Shown here piece by piece: positions 43,872 to 55,852 of a DNA stretch of 64,000 nucleotides (the first letter of the stretch is position 1; the number at the start of each line of letters is the position of its first letter). The notes beneath the pieces are model-generated. The model did not search any database, was not told the DNA's origin, and saw only the letters and a list, made by a program, of their open reading frames with translations. The position numbers were made by a program, and so were the translations under genes. The DNA lies in the NCBI RefSeq assembly GCF_047675955.1, contig NC_132910.1, positions 115,427,143 to 115,491,142 of the forward strand, written 5' to 3'. Source of the stretch: Chlorocebus sabaeus. Its lineage: Eukaryota; Chordata; Mammalia; Primates; Cercopithecidae.

Positions 43872-44267
43872 TGCTATGGTTTAATATATCTCCCAAAATT
43901 CACATGTTGGAAATTTGATCCCCAACACAGCAATGTTTGGGGTGGGACTTTTAAGAGATGATTAGGTTATGAGGTTTCTGCCCTCATGAATGGATTAGGG
44001 CTGTTATGGAGGGAGTGGGTTTGTTATAAAAGGGTGAGTTCAACTTCCTCCTCTGCTCGCTCTCTCTCTCCTTTGGTCTCCCCCAGTCCCACGTTATGCT
44101 TTCCACCATGTTATTAAGCAGCAGGAAGGCCCTCACAAGATGCTGACCCAGTAATTTTGGACTTCCTAACCTCCAGAAATTGTGAGGAAATAAATTTATC
44201 TTCTTTATAAGTTTCCCAGTCTCAGGTATTCTGTTATAGCAACACAAAACAAAGACACCAAACACAA
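43872..44267 (+). mobile_element. MaLR solo LTR (MST/MLT1-type), sense
   Basis: Near-complete LTR: TGCTATGGTTTAATATATCT, CTCATGAATGGATTAGGGCT, a TATA-like TTATAAAAGG, GGAAGGCCCTCACAAGATGC, GAGGAAATAAATTTATCTTC (polyadenylation signal) and the ending CAGTCTCAGGTATTCTGTTA with GCAACACAAAAC. Confidence 0.93.
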
Positions 44268-45330
44268 TTTAGCTTACAAAAATTTTGCACTCAAATTGAT
44301 GCCCTAGGGAAAAATCAGTCAAACTAACAGATGCTCAGTCATTTTAGAGATCTTTTAGAATATTGGAATTTAACAGCAGTTTATTATCATCACCAATAAC
44401 AACAAAAATGATGAGAGTCAAGGTCTGGTCTTTAAGACAAAATTATTCCTACTACATTATCCAAAATATGACAATTGCAAAAAATAAATTATCAAGGCTA
44501 AGTAAGAAATGTTTTCTAATAAAGGTGGCTATTGTGTTAAATGAGATTAATAGGGGCTTTGAATTTTAGAAACAGTGAATTAAACATCAGGTGTTGAAAA
44601 ATAATTATCCCAATTAGGCAGAAAAAATAAATAAATAAAAGCACACACAATGGTCTTCTTCTTTACTCCTGAAATGCCCTGATGTGTAGCACTAAAATCC
44701 TCATGTGATTTCTATGCTACCTTCTGAAAAAGCAAGAACTCTGCTTAATTCTCTATATAACATCAAATAATAGTTTCTCCCTGATTAGTCTCTTCAATTT
44801 TGCAACCAAAGAAAGATATAAGTGAAGATACAATTCCCTAGTGATAAGAAGCGGACATTTAAGAAGAAAGATTGTATAAAGGCACATCAATTTTAGAGAA
44901 ATCAAATATGTGGGCTTGGGAATGGATCTCTAACTCCTAAAGTCTCCTCAAAAACACACATTGGGTTGCAGATTGATGGATGGCTCTGGCAGTTTTTGAG
45001 CCAGAGATTCAAGGCTGTGGTGAGGGCTGGATGGCATACTTATATTCTAGATGGCCTAGAGTGGGGTCCATAAAGGATCATGTAGATGAACTTTGCCCTA
45101 CCTCTCATTTCATTCCCATCTGTGAAATAACTGAAACCCCTTCTGAGGACCTCAACGAAATCGGGATGTTAGACAAAGTGCTTCTGGGTAGATTTCCAAG
45201 GTAAATAAAGATGTGTGACCATTAACTAGACATGCTATATATTTTATTCTGATATCTAACCTTTTTTGTGATTAATACATGTTAAATAGCCTTAGAAACA
45301 TTTTTTTCTGAGAATATAACTAAAATTTTC
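44268..45330. other. No recognised feature
   Basis: Unique-looking; the plus-strand frame 44980-45204 (74 codons) has balanced composition but no signature I know. Confidence 0.5.
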
Positions 45331-45331
45331 T

Positions 45332-45475
45332 AGGTCTTGTGCATCCCAGGTACTCTGTTAAGTGCTTTCACATTTGACGTGTTATCCAATTTAGTCTTTG
45401 TAACCCTGTAGGGTGGGTGTTTCACTCTAATTTTACAGGTGGAAAACCCAAGCCTCAGAGAAGAGCAAAAAATAG
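45332..45475 (-). mobile_element. MIR SINE, antisense
   Basis: 'GGTACTCTGTTAAGTGCTTT', 'TTACAGGTGGAAAACCCAAG' and 'CCTCAGAGAAGAGC' in reversed MIR order. Confidence 0.8.
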
Positions 45476-45739
45476 AAGATTGACAATAATTTCTTAAGAT
45501 AGACCATGAATAAAGCATGAGCAGATTATCACCAACATCTATAAAGACAGTCATTTCAAACATAACTAAAATAAAGATTTTTCATTTTTCACAAGATCAT
45601 GACTAATAGAAAGTATCCTTTCTAAGCAGCCGGCTGTTCAGTTCAGAGCAAAGACTGTCACAGCTTTCAGCATCTACTGACGACAGTTCCCATGGTTCAC
45701 TTTCTTAGATCTCTCTATACTTCTTAGAGGGTAGAAGCT

Positions 45740-45855
45740 CCATGCCTGTGCTAGACTGTCTGGATTTGAATCCTATCTGTACACTGGGGGTAAATCCTAG
45801 TGAAAGAATTACTGACTTGATTACCTAAGGAAAATTACTCAACATTGGAGTTTGT
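45740..45855 (+). mobile_element. Possible MIR SINE, sense
   Basis: 'CTAGACTGTCTGGATTTGAA' then TCCTATCT is a MIR-like start; the rest is decayed. Confidence 0.45.
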
Positions 45856-46317
45856 AGTAGGCCATTAAAAGAAGAACAGGATGGTATCCATGTTGGTAAG
45901 TTTAACTACAACCTGACATCATTCCACAAAATGACAAGTGAGGCATGTGCATACAACTGCTCATAAAAGGACTCTTGGGGACAAGATAGACCATTGTCAC
46001 AGCTTCTTCACCCAGGCAGCATACAGTACTCTCTCAGTGGCAGTCAGAGCTCTTCAGAACATTGGCTGGATTTCCAGTATTGGCCAACCCTTTATATGTG
46101 AAGTCTTGTGAAACTGACCTTGTACATTCTTCTGTCTCTCAGCCAGGGGTCAGGGTAGAGGCAACACTGCTCTAGCATAAGTTTGTCTAGTCTCCTTTGG
46201 CTACTTCTATGGTGTAAATTTTGTTTGCTTCCTACATTTTTCAATCCTTCTCTTTTCAATCTCAAAACTCTGCTTTGGAAATCAAGAAAATGAAACACAG
46301 ACTCTTTCTTCTTTTAG
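45856..46317. other. No recognised feature
   Basis: Unique-looking sequence. Confidence 0.5.
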
Positions 46318-46632
46318 TTTTTTTTTTTTTTTTTTAAGAGACAGAGTCTCACTCTGTTGCCCAGGCTGCAGTGCAGTGGCATGTTCATAGCTCACTGTAG
46401 CCTCAACCTCCTGTGCTCCAGCAATCCTCCCAGCTCAGCCCCCTGAGTACCTACCTGGGACTATAGGCACACACCACCATGCCTGGCTTTTTTTTTTTTT
46501 TTTTTTTTACTTTTTGTAGGAACAAAGTCTCTCTATGCTGCCCAAACTGAGTCTCCAACTCCTGGTTTCAGGCAATCCTCCTACCTCAGCCTCCCAAAGT
46601 GCTAGGATTACAGGCACAAGCTACTGTATCCA
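46318..46632 (-). mobile_element. Alu SINE (J-like), antisense
   Basis: Reversed Alu with both the terminal T17 tail and an expanded T22 run at the central linker (about 46489-46510). Confidence 0.96.
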
Positions 46633-46639
46633 TCCTTTT

Positions 46640-47980
46640 CTTTTAGCTCCCTTTATGACATTCCCACTTCTTTTTGGAGTAGTAGGGATGCGTCTGATAG
46701 CCTGGGGGAAAATAAATTGGAAAAAAGAAGGGTTCAACAAATAGTGTCTCAAGATATTATCTCAGTTCGTAACTATATAAAATAAGCTGAAATGTAAGTT
46801 TCTGAAGCTAAAGTTACTTCTAGTCTTATTTATATGGGCAAGAAAAACAAAAGTGCCAGATTCACTCAATTATATATACTTTGCTTGTAGCTGCTCCCTT
46901 GCAGTTCCCTTTTTAAAAAATCTCTCCCATCATTTGCATACTCATGTACTCCAAAAGCGCTCTGAAATGAAGGTTTTGGAATTTGCTCTGTGGTAGTAGA
47001 AACTCTAGCAATTGAAAAACAATATCACATCCTTGCCTCCACTCTGATTACAACACACACCACCACTGCCCAAAGTTTCTTCCGTCTCCCACATCTGTAT
47101 CAAATAATAATAGAAAAATCTGCTTTATAAACCAAACACAAGCAAGTTCTAAATTCCAATAGATGAAATTTTCTCAAATAATTAAATTCACATTATACAT
47201 GTGAAGAGCATTCACATATATAATGGAGTGTTGGAAGTATGTCATAATGCATAAAATATTATTCACTGCTGTTGGGAATTACTCTCTTGCTTACAAGCCA
47301 TCTTCCTATGCAATATTTGGTTAAACACAATAGCTCAATATCTCATTCAAAAGAAGTATTCCAATGGAAAAAAAAAAAATGTCGGTGGCTTGCACTTGTT
47401 AAGGAAAGCTGAACTTCTCTCTTATATTGAATACTCACAGGAGCAAATACACCTGGTGTTTCACCTAGTAAATAAGCCACAAGCCCAGCTTGGGAAAGTT
47501 GGCTGTGGGAAGTTTGCAGAATAATGTAGCCAGTCCTTTACATCCAGTCATGTCTCTAGGCATCCCTATTATCTAGCCCAACTGTTCCCATTATTTCTGT
47601 GATGTCATTCAGCCAACTGGACACCTTAATTTTTTCCAACAATTTTTCCTATTGAAGCTTCATCAGTGTAGCTGCCCCTATGAGTGACATAGCATGTGAC
47701 ACACTGAACATCAAGACCTACCCTTCCCATTGCCAGCAATGGCAGGAATGTCCATCATACCTGCAAAAGCCAAGTAATTCGGGAGGGCCAGCAGTCATTT
47801 AGGCAGTGCCCACTTTCATAAACTTCCATAAAACAAGACTTGTGAAAACTTTGCTGGAGTCTTAAAAATCTAAATTATTTAAGCAAATAATACTAAAGTA
47901 AAAAAAAAAAAAAAAAAAAAGCCTGTAAATCTTTTTGTCAGAATATGGTGTCAACATGGAATTAAGCTTCAGGTCAAGCT
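46640..47980. other. No recognised gene; A20 run
   Basis: 1.3 kb of unique-looking DNA. A20 run at about 47901-47920. Confidence 0.55.
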
Positions 47981-47983
47981 AAT

Positions 47984-48075
47984 GATTCTTGCTGAACAAT
48001 AATGATTGTTCAATAATGATTGTTCAACAATAATGATTGAACTATTATTCAGCCTAATGATTGCTGAACAATAGT
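47984..48075. repeat. Short imperfect tandem/inverted repeat
   Basis: Three to four copies of an AATAATGATTGTTCAA-like unit, partly inverted (TGAACAA / TTGTTCA), within about 90 bp. Confidence 0.8.
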
Positions 48076-48214
48076 TTACAGCACAACTATGTGGCTGATG
48101 TGCTAAGACTTACTAGAGTATAAAAACACCTCCATTATTTTCCCTGTGTTATTTTACCATCTCCAGGATCGACGGAGAAAATCACAGCAAGTAAGAGGTG
48201 CTGGATTACTGTAT

Positions 48215-48300
48215 TTCTACAGACATCATCTTACTGAACCCTGGAAGCCCCAATAACATGAGGTAGATGAGTAAAGTTTAACATATAGCACAGTTCATGT
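48215..48300 (-). mobile_element. Possible MIR fragment, antisense
   Basis: 'CATCATCTTACTGAACCCTG' and 'AATAACATGAGGTAGATGAG' resemble reversed MIR. Confidence 0.5.
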
Positions 48301-48452
48301 ACAGATCTTGGATAGTAAATGGTGATAGGAATGGTAACTGATGATGAAAAAGATGACAAAGATATAAAGCAAAATGATAGCAAAGGAAAACACAGCATTT
48401 CTGTTCCTCTTTACTAAACCAGGCTCTCTACTTCCTTTAAAACTCACTTCAA

Positions 48453-48770
48453 GGACGGGCGCAGTGGCTCATGCCTGTAATCCCAGCACTTTGGGAGGCC
48501 AAGGCAGGTGGATCACCTGAGGTCAGGAGTTTGAGACCAGCCTGGCCAATGTGGTGAAACCCCGTCTCTACTAAAAATGCAAAAATTAGCCGAGCATGGT
48601 GGCAGGTGCCTGTAATCTCAGCTACTTGAGGGGCTGATGCAGGAGAATTGCTGGAACCTGGGAGGCAGAGGTTGCGGTAAGCCAAGATCACACCATTGCA
48701 CTACAGCACTCCAGCCCAGGCTGACAACAGCAAGACTCCATCAAAAACAAAACAAAACAAAACAAAAAAA
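48453..48770 (+). mobile_element. Alu SINE (S-like), sense
   Basis: Full-length Alu from GGACGGGCGCAGTGGCTCAT with an AAAAC-rich tail; AAAACTCAC on both sides suggests the target duplication. Confidence 0.97.
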
Positions 48771-48789
48771 CTCACCTAGAACAATATCC

Positions 48790-49040
48790 CTAAACCTAAC
48801 CAACTTAGATTATTCTTTAATTGTTCATTGCCTCAGTATTCATGTATTCTATTTTTATTCCACCATTTGTACCAGCTATTTTACTTTATAATTTTTTGAA
48901 AATTACTCCAGATCTGCATATGTTGGTTTTCTGTCTCTTAGAACGGAAGCTGTGACTAATATTTTTAATGCAATCATTTAAACCTGGCTCAGCGCTCTGT
49001 ACATCTTGGGTGCTGCTTAGTTATTAAATTCAACTTTATA
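48790..49040 (+). mobile_element. L2 3' region, sense
   Basis: Follows the L2 3' UTR: 'TTGCCTCAGTATTCATGTAT', 'TCTGTCTCTTAGAACGGAAG' and 'GCTCAGCGCTCTGTACATCT' then TGGGTGCTGCTTAGTTATTA. Confidence 0.65.
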
Positions 49041-49049
49041 AATATATGC

Positions 49050-49165
49050 ACATGAGCACCTATTTAATGTGAATGACAACAGTCTGGAAAATGCAAAGAT
49101 AAATAAGACATAATGCCTTACCTCACATTCCTGAAACTTAATATTTAGTAGATGAGAGAGACTTG
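49050..49165 (-). mobile_element. L2 3' end, antisense
   Basis: 'GAGCACCTATTTAATGTGAA', 'ATGCAAAGATAAATAAGACA' and 'TGAAACTTAATATTTAGTAG' in reversed L2 order. Confidence 0.6.
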
Positions 49166-49759
49166 TGAACAGTTAACAAGAATAGATGGTAGGATGCCGT
49201 CATTGCTCATGTAATTAGCTAATCTATGCATTAATGCTAAAAACAACAACAACAAAAAAGATGTTTGCTATGGTGATCATGAAACAAGAGTAATTCATTT
49301 ACACTTAAAAGAACAGGTAAAACTTTGAAGTGAACAAGGTGAAGTGTTTCAGGAGGACAAAATGAGAGGAGAGCACATCAGACCAAGCCTAAACAAACAC
49401 ATGAAATGCCAAGAATGCAAATTTCCCTCAGGAAATATCAAGAAGTATGGCTGTATACTATTCAAGTGCAGGAAAATGTAATACATGGCTGAAAGTTTAA
49501 TTGGAGTCATCATAAGAGATGTTGGGAGTCATACGGAATAGTGAACTTTATTCTGTTGGCCGCTATTCCCTAAACTGTTTTCCAATAAATTCTAGTTTCA
49601 AGACATTATTTGTTATTTAACAGTTGTGTGGTGAGAAATTTTGGGGAAATGGGCATACTATGCTCCCTTCTTGAGAATGTTTTATGCACGTTAGTACAGT
49701 AAAGTCTCTGAAAAGTCCAATGGTAGAGTAATATATATAACTCCTCAATTTCTCAAGCT
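49166..49759. other. No recognised feature
   Basis: Unique-looking sequence. Confidence 0.5.
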
Positions 49760-49765
49760 CTGAGT

Positions 49766-50169
49766 TGTTGGGGTCCGCATGTTTCCTAAACAAGGGAATG
49801 AACACACAAGACAACACAGGACAAGACAAACAAAGCGGCCGCCCCGAGCAGCACGCTCTGCTTTATTTTATATACACTTGTGGAATTTTACTACATCACA
49901 AGACACAAGTTGTTTTTATGACACAAGTTGTTTTTATGTCATGCGTTGTTTTTCTGACCTTTCCCTAACTTTCTGATTTCTCAAGGTGCTTAAACATTAA
50001 CCAGTTCCCAGAGTGTGCTGTCTGCGGCTGACTCTTTTGTTCTTCCTGTTTGCAGAGAAGAAACGTCCTGCTTTGTTTGCAAGAGCAGGACTTATCGGGA
50101 ACATCTCATTTGCGAGCACATAGTCCTCTACACTGAGTCCTGCAATTATTTTCTCCTTCTTTGATGACA
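49766..50169 (-). mobile_element. ERV LTR (class II-like), antisense
   Basis: Read on the minus strand it begins TGTCATCAAAGAAGGAG, has a TATA-like GTATATAAAATAAAGCAGAG followed by a GC-rich block with an intact NotI site (GCGGCCGC, 49835-49842), and ends CGGACCCCAACA. TGT...ACA termini and the layout resemble HERV-K (HML) group LTRs. I see no matching 6-bp target duplication at these edges, so one edge may be wrong or deleted. A TTGTTTTTATG-(A/T)C unit repeats at about 49909-49938. Confidence 0.65.
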
Positions 50170-50263
50170 TCTTTAATGCCTTGTAGATTTAGTCTTTAGG
50201 AGAATATTGAGAAAGAAGATATGAAGAAACCAGTCAGGCAGGCAGTTGCGGGGGGTCTTCGGT

Positions 50264-50785
50264 TGAATTTTTTCAAACAAAAGAACAGCCTGAAAAATCA
50301 AGCTTTATGCACAGATAAGGGAACTTTCATAGGTGGGTTTGCCTAACACATGCCACAGCTGCACAGATAAGAAAGTCTACATGGGTAACTTGCTCAGACA
50401 TGTCCACAATGGAAAATTCCATCCCTTAACACATGCGCAGTAAGGGGAACAAGGGAATAACTCAAGCTATGGGTCTGCATGTGCACTAGGAGGACAAAGT
50501 AGAGCTACACAGTTTGTACCTTATGCAAATGAGATGCCCAGCCCTCATTGGTTTTTTATAAAAGCCTTGCATTCAACTGTAAAAATGGCAATGACAACCC
50601 TCTTCCAGGTCCCCTCTCCAGAGGAGAGAGCTTTCTTCTTTCACTTATTAAACTTTCGCTCCAACCTTACCCTTTGTGTACAAGCTCCTTAATTCTCTTG
50701 GTCATAAGACAAATAACTCTGGGTGAAATTCACCTTACAATGAGGGACTGCTACATTGTGGTGCATTGGCAAGACTGTAACAATA
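50264..50785 (+). mobile_element. ERV LTR (class I-like) plus possible primer site, sense
   Basis: The LTR opens TGAATTTTTTCAAAC and ends GGACTGCTACA at 50755. Inside are a CCCTCATTGG CCAAT-type box, TATA-like TTTTTATAAAAGCC (about 50561), and CACTTATTAAACTTTCGC near the polyadenylation region. Directly after it, TTGTGGTGCATTGGC (50756-50770) has the place and look of a tRNA primer-binding site, so a little internal sequence seems to remain and this is not a clean solo LTR. Family not assigned. Confidence 0.72.
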
Positions 50786-51002
50786 TGGCTTGTAAAATGT
50801 GGCTCTGGGCAAAGAGGATCAATAATTTACCTGGATGGGAGTGACAGGGTCTGGCTCATGTTTAATAAATGTTTGTAGCTTGCCCACTGAAAAAAACATA
50901 AAAGGAATTTTAAGCAATGTAGAATCATTAATGTGAGAGCCCTGAAACTAAGCCACCAACAAATCATCCCTGCAAGGGGAAAGTAGGATAAGTTAGGACC
51001 AC
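50786..51002. other. No confident feature
   Basis: 'GGTCTGGCTCATGTTTAATA' then AATGTTTGTAGC (about 50848-50880) is faintly like an L2/MIR terminus. Confidence 0.4.
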
Positions 51003-51343
51003 TCAATTTTTTATTGTGATAAAATATACATAAGGTAATATGTGTCACTTTAACCATTTTTAAGAGTACAGTTTGGTAGCAATAAATAGATTCACATTTT
51101 TGTGCAACTATCGCAAGAATCCATCTCCAGAATTCTTTCATTATTCCAATCTGAAACTCTGTACCCATTAGACACTAACTCTCCTTTCCTCTCTCCTCCC
51201 AGGAGCTGGCAGCCACCATTCTACGTTCTGTTTCTATGAATTTCACAGAATTCAGAATTCTAGGTACTTCATATAAGTGGATTTATACAATGTTTGCACT
51301 TCTGTGTCTGGCTTATTTCACTTACCATAATACTTTCAGGACA
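51003..51343 (-). mobile_element. L1M-type 3' region, antisense
   Basis: 'ATTGTGATAAAATATACATA', 'CACTTTAACCATTTTTAAGA', 'GCAACTATCGCAAGAATCCA' and 'GTGTCTGGCTTATTTCACTT' are reversed old-L1 text. Confidence 0.87.
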
Positions 51344-51956
51344 AGTCATTTTTAAAAGAGGTGGCCTAAGGTCCATGAAAGAAAATAAACAGTCACATAT
51401 TATAACAGGCCCTAGTTAGAATTACTAGCAAAATGCCAAACAATACAAATGTAAAGCACTAAATGTAAAGCACTGAGGGATATAAAAGCATTAAGGCTTT
51501 CCTCAAGAAGGACATGCTCTCAAATAAAGGGCAGAAATGGAAAGAGCTGAAAATACATCTTCCCCTGGTATGTAATTCCTTGGGAGCTGGTGTCACAGTT
51601 TGTCATTTTCTGGAGACTAATCAGCATCAGGCAAGGCCTTCAAAAGGCTTTGCTTATGTTAAAGCATCTAGAACATGTCAGACCTCACCAAAGCCATTGA
51701 AACTGCTGCAGAAGGTCCACTCTAAACAAGAACATAGACCGAGGATCATGCTTTCATTTGTTCCAAATGGCTACCTTTCAAATCACAAACAGCACAATGT
51801 ATCCTAATTAGCACTCAAATATCAAAGGCAAAAACATGACTGTTTTATTGCGTTGCAAAACTCTCACAGGGAAAGGAACCAGAAAAAAGTAAGTGCGCTT
51901 GTTGTAAAGAAGGAAAGCTGAGAAAAGAGGAAGCTATTAAGGTATGTCTTTTTAGG
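51344..51956. other. No recognised feature
   Basis: Unique-looking; the plus-strand frame 51514-51807 (97 codons) has no signature I know. Confidence 0.5.
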
Positions 51957-52250
51957 TCTTCTCCATGTGTCACAAAATCATATCAAACGCAAATCACTTC
52001 CCACCTAGGCCAATTGCAAGACTGCTCCTAGCTGGCTTCCTACCCTGATCCTACGACCCTAATTCTCATCACTTTATTCTCCTGCACCAAACCATTCTTC
52101 ACAGGAGTTGCCAAAAGAGCTTCCCATCTAAAGCATCACCATGGTAATTGTCTTTCTCCAAAATCTCTAATTCTCTAATGGGTCCCCGTTGTCTAACAGT
52201 TAAGTTCAACATTCACAGTCCTCCATCATTGACTCTTTTTTGACAGACAG
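51957..52250 (+). mobile_element. L2 segment, sense
   Basis: 'GACTGCTCCTAGCTGGCTTC' and 'TCTCTAATGGGTCCCCGTTG' followed by GTTAAGTTCAACATTCACAG parallel the L2 'ctggtctccctgc ... ggcttcccattg ... aagtccaaactcc' order. Confidence 0.6.
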
Positions 52251-52377
52251 ATCAAACAGCTGGGAATCAGTCACACCTTCTCTGCTTCTGGAAAACTCCT
52301 CTCTGTGTACATCATAAGTTGCGTTTGTCGTAGACACTTTTATTTGTAGCCTTTTGAGAAGATAGCTGAGTTAAGGG

Positions 52378-52595
52378 AAAAGCTGTGGAGTCTGCATGCT
52401 GAGATCATATTCTACTTCCTCCCTGTGTGACCCAGGGCTAGTTGTTTAATTCTCTGTGCCTCAGTTTCCTCATCAGAAAAATAAGAAAATAACAGGGTCT
52501 GTGTCACTGGAGGCACATACGGATGTGTGAGTTAATATGGATGAAATGCTTAGAGAACAGTGTGGACTCTGAGCAGCGCCTAACCTTGTGCTCTC
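52378..52595 (+). mobile_element. MIR SINE, sense
   Basis: 'CTCCCTGTGTGACCCAGGGC', 'TCTGTGCCTCAGTTTCCTCA' and 'ATGAAATGCTTAGAGAACAG' give a well-preserved MIR. Confidence 0.92.
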
Positions 52596-54606
52596 TAGCA
52601 CACAGTATCATATAATACAATATGTACTACTCAACAATGTCTCTGGGTGAAAGAATCCATTGAAATTAAAAAATAATGTGGCCAAATGGAAAGGTTCTTG
52701 TATTGAACACAGGAAATTCTTTTAAAGTTGAAAATTTCCAAACTATTTAGGGTTATCATTATTAATGATAAATTGTAGAAATAAAATTCTGTCATTTTCT
52801 CACTTCTAATAATAAAATTCAGTCAAACAAAGGAAAAAAGAAAGAAAGAGATTAATGGGAAAGAAAGTTCAGTCATCAATAGATGTCTCTTTTGTTCATG
52901 TACCTTCTTCTGCAAACACTACCCTGCTTCCTTGCTAATCCTTCCATTACAGAATTATGAACAACAGTCCTCCAAAGATCAATCATTCTTCTTCCTTACC
53001 ATAAAATCTTACTATTTCATGAAGACACAATGTCCCTCTCAAACTTTTCCAGCAAGAGTGGACACACCCCAATGCATTAAGCAATAAAAATAAAATAGAT
53101 TCATATGCATGTTGGTGCTGAAATATAGCCAAGCCATCACCTTCCTTTAGTCATTCCTGGCTTTTGTAATTGTTGCTGTTTACTTTTAGGTTTCCATTAT
53201 GAATTTACATCAACCTCTTCTATCATGGTTTCTCTGTCCACTCACCTCCAGAACCCTCCCTTACCTTTTTGGATTTTATACGGGCTTTCTCCAACCCATT
53301 CCTTGCATTTTATTCTTAGGCCTTCATTAATGTGTTTGAAACTACCATTTGAACTGGGAAATACAGAAAAGTGATCTGCAGTAAGAAAACAAGAGTAAAA
53401 CAGATTCACTGAGGGGACTTCCTGCATCTCCACAGCACTGTAGTTCCTGATTGCCCTCTGCAGACTATGAAGAGTCCCTGCTCTTAGAGTCCCAGGAGAT
53501 CCTAGTGTCCTTCCCTTCTAATTCAACTTGGTTCTAATTAAGTTTCTATTATAACAGAACAAGTCTTTTTAGGTGTTTTTTTTTAAACATTTGTCTAAAG
53601 TCGGAAAAAGTCATAGGGCTCATGTTAATGTGGCCTTCATGTACGGCATGAAGTAAGTCTCTTACTGTCTCTGTCTCTTTTTTTACTTTAGCAAAATGAG
53701 AGACTGCATTTAATTTCTTCCCAGAGCTATGGGGAGAACAACTAATCAATCAGTGTGCAGGGTCCTGAAGAAGCGTAGTGAGCATCCCCAACACGCTGTG
53801 GCACAGTATTCTCCTACGCACACTAATGAGTACTGTAACTAGAACGCATCTCAGTAGCTCTTTAACCTACGGGGACAACTCCCACTAGTACTGGATTCCA
53901 ACTGGACTCTGTCTCCTCTAACTCTATGGAGAGTATCCTAGGGGGGGTCATGGATTATCTGAGCAACTCAAGCTAAAGACTTGGGTGATTAAACCTAGAT
54001 TTGGATGTTGAGTATTAGAGACCCAAGTAATTACATATCCACAGGCTCAACTAACTTGGCAATCATGGTGCCAGCTAGAGTAAATAGCCTATTTTAAGTT
54101 CTTTCGCCAATCAGTTTCTTCTCTTTTATGTCGTTGATGCATCTATTTTCTAATTTTGAACCATAAAGGCTTAATTCTTAATAAGTGTGTATTTATTTAG
54201 AAACATTTTACAGATGGCCTAATTCTTAAGTCCCTTCACTTTCTCTTAGAAAGTAAACTTTTGTAATGTTTCCATCTTGACCGTCTGAAAATAAAACTGG
54301 GGTACATCACAACTAATGCTCCTGGCATGGTGTCTCTCCAAATTTGATTCAATGATAATCCAACCCCTTATAAAAATCCAAAGAATCACACACACAAAAA
54401 TGAGACTCCGTTTGACTTCATAATCAACCAATCAAAATTAAGTTCCCTTTCTCTTATTTATCTTTCAAGGAGGATTTAGCAATCTTGGTAAAAGAGCCAC
54501 AAACTTAGATTGCAACTGATTTAAGAGTCTCCATGTATCTCCCAAGTAACAAAAATGTATGATCTTTGGATATTCATTCTAAAAGGAAAAAATACAATGT
54601 AAAAGA
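52596..54606. other. No recognised feature
   Basis: 2 kb of unique-looking DNA; minus-strand frames at 53242-53433 and 53549-53749 show no family signature. Confidence 0.5.
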
Positions 54607-55821
54607 ATTGGGAGCCATCTGCAGAAGTCGGCAGTAGCCTCAGCCATCAGACCTGTGCTTGCTACAGCGAGTGGTAAACACAGTGTCTTGTGGTTCCTAG
54701 TGTTTGGACCTTGTCTGTAATGGTGGGAAAAGAAAATGCCATTGCCTAGCAATAACCAGGCTTCAGTCAGTGCTTCAATCTAGGGGCCAATTCCAATGAC
54801 GCTTGTTCATCCCACCCAGGTGTTCCAGTCTTTGCGATGCATTAGAGGGTTGGTCTCACTGTAAGAGAAGCACAACTGATTTTTCTGATTCCTTATGCAT
54901 TGCAGGCTGTACTACAGGTAAACGGAGTAGTGAGAAGTCACCTGAGCCAGTCAAACCTGAAGTCAAGACTACAGAGAAGAAAGAACTATTTGAATCAAAA
55001 CCCAAATTTCAGGAGCTCATCATTCAAGCCTCTAACCCAGCAGAATCAAAGAAAAGGCCAAGTCCAGATAAACCAGTGACAAACTTGAAACTAAAAAGCA
55101 TCTGCCTGCCTAAAACAAGCGCTTGATAAACTGTCATAAGGGAATGAATAAGATAAGAAAGAAGACAGTGAAGAAATCAAGATTGGGACCTCATGTGAAA
55201 ATGGAGGGTGTTCAAAGATACCTCACGGTCCACAAAATCTAGAGAAGGCCTGTGTCTATCATTCTGGAGCACCTATTTTCCACGAGGAGATGAAACTCTG
55301 AAACTATTGAAGAAAATAAAAGAAACTTCTGATTTTAATATGTTCTTAGCCCAAGAGGGCTGTGTAACAAGGAAACACACGTAGACCAAAGAAAAAAAAA
55401 TGCTGGGAACAATTCCATGTAGACATGCCTGGCATCAGGCAAGAGGTCACAATTTCCATAGATGTTAAAAATTCCCTTCTAGAACTTAGTTGAGTAGAAG
55501 CAACTAGTACATTATTAAATGTGTACATTGCATTTGAATGTGGCTCTCTGCATGGTGGCTCATGCCTATAATCCCAGCACTTTGGGAGGCCAAGGCTAGT
55601 GGATCACTTGAGCCTAGGAGTTCAAGTCCAGCCTGGCCAACATGACGAAACCCATCTCTATCAAAATACAAAAGTTAACCAGGTGTAGTGGTGAATGCCT
55701 GTAATCCCAGCTATTTGGGATTCTGAGGCACGAGAATCACTTGAACCTGGGAAGCAGAGGTCGCAATGACCAGAGGTTGCACCACTGTACTCCAGCCTGG
55801 GCAACAGAGAAAGACTCTGTC

Positions 55822-55852
<31 letters not shown>

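Noticed and set aside
44980..45204. A 74-codon frame of balanced composition that looks protein-like
   Set aside because: No recognisable domain, no second exon-like neighbour or splice context I could defend; a homology search would decide.
54803..55126. The 107-codon open frame in the CHORDC1 copy as a new short protein
   Set aside because: It starts at a methionine created by a frameshift, ends at another frameshift and lacks complete zinc-binding CHORD residues; no evidence of translation in the sequence.
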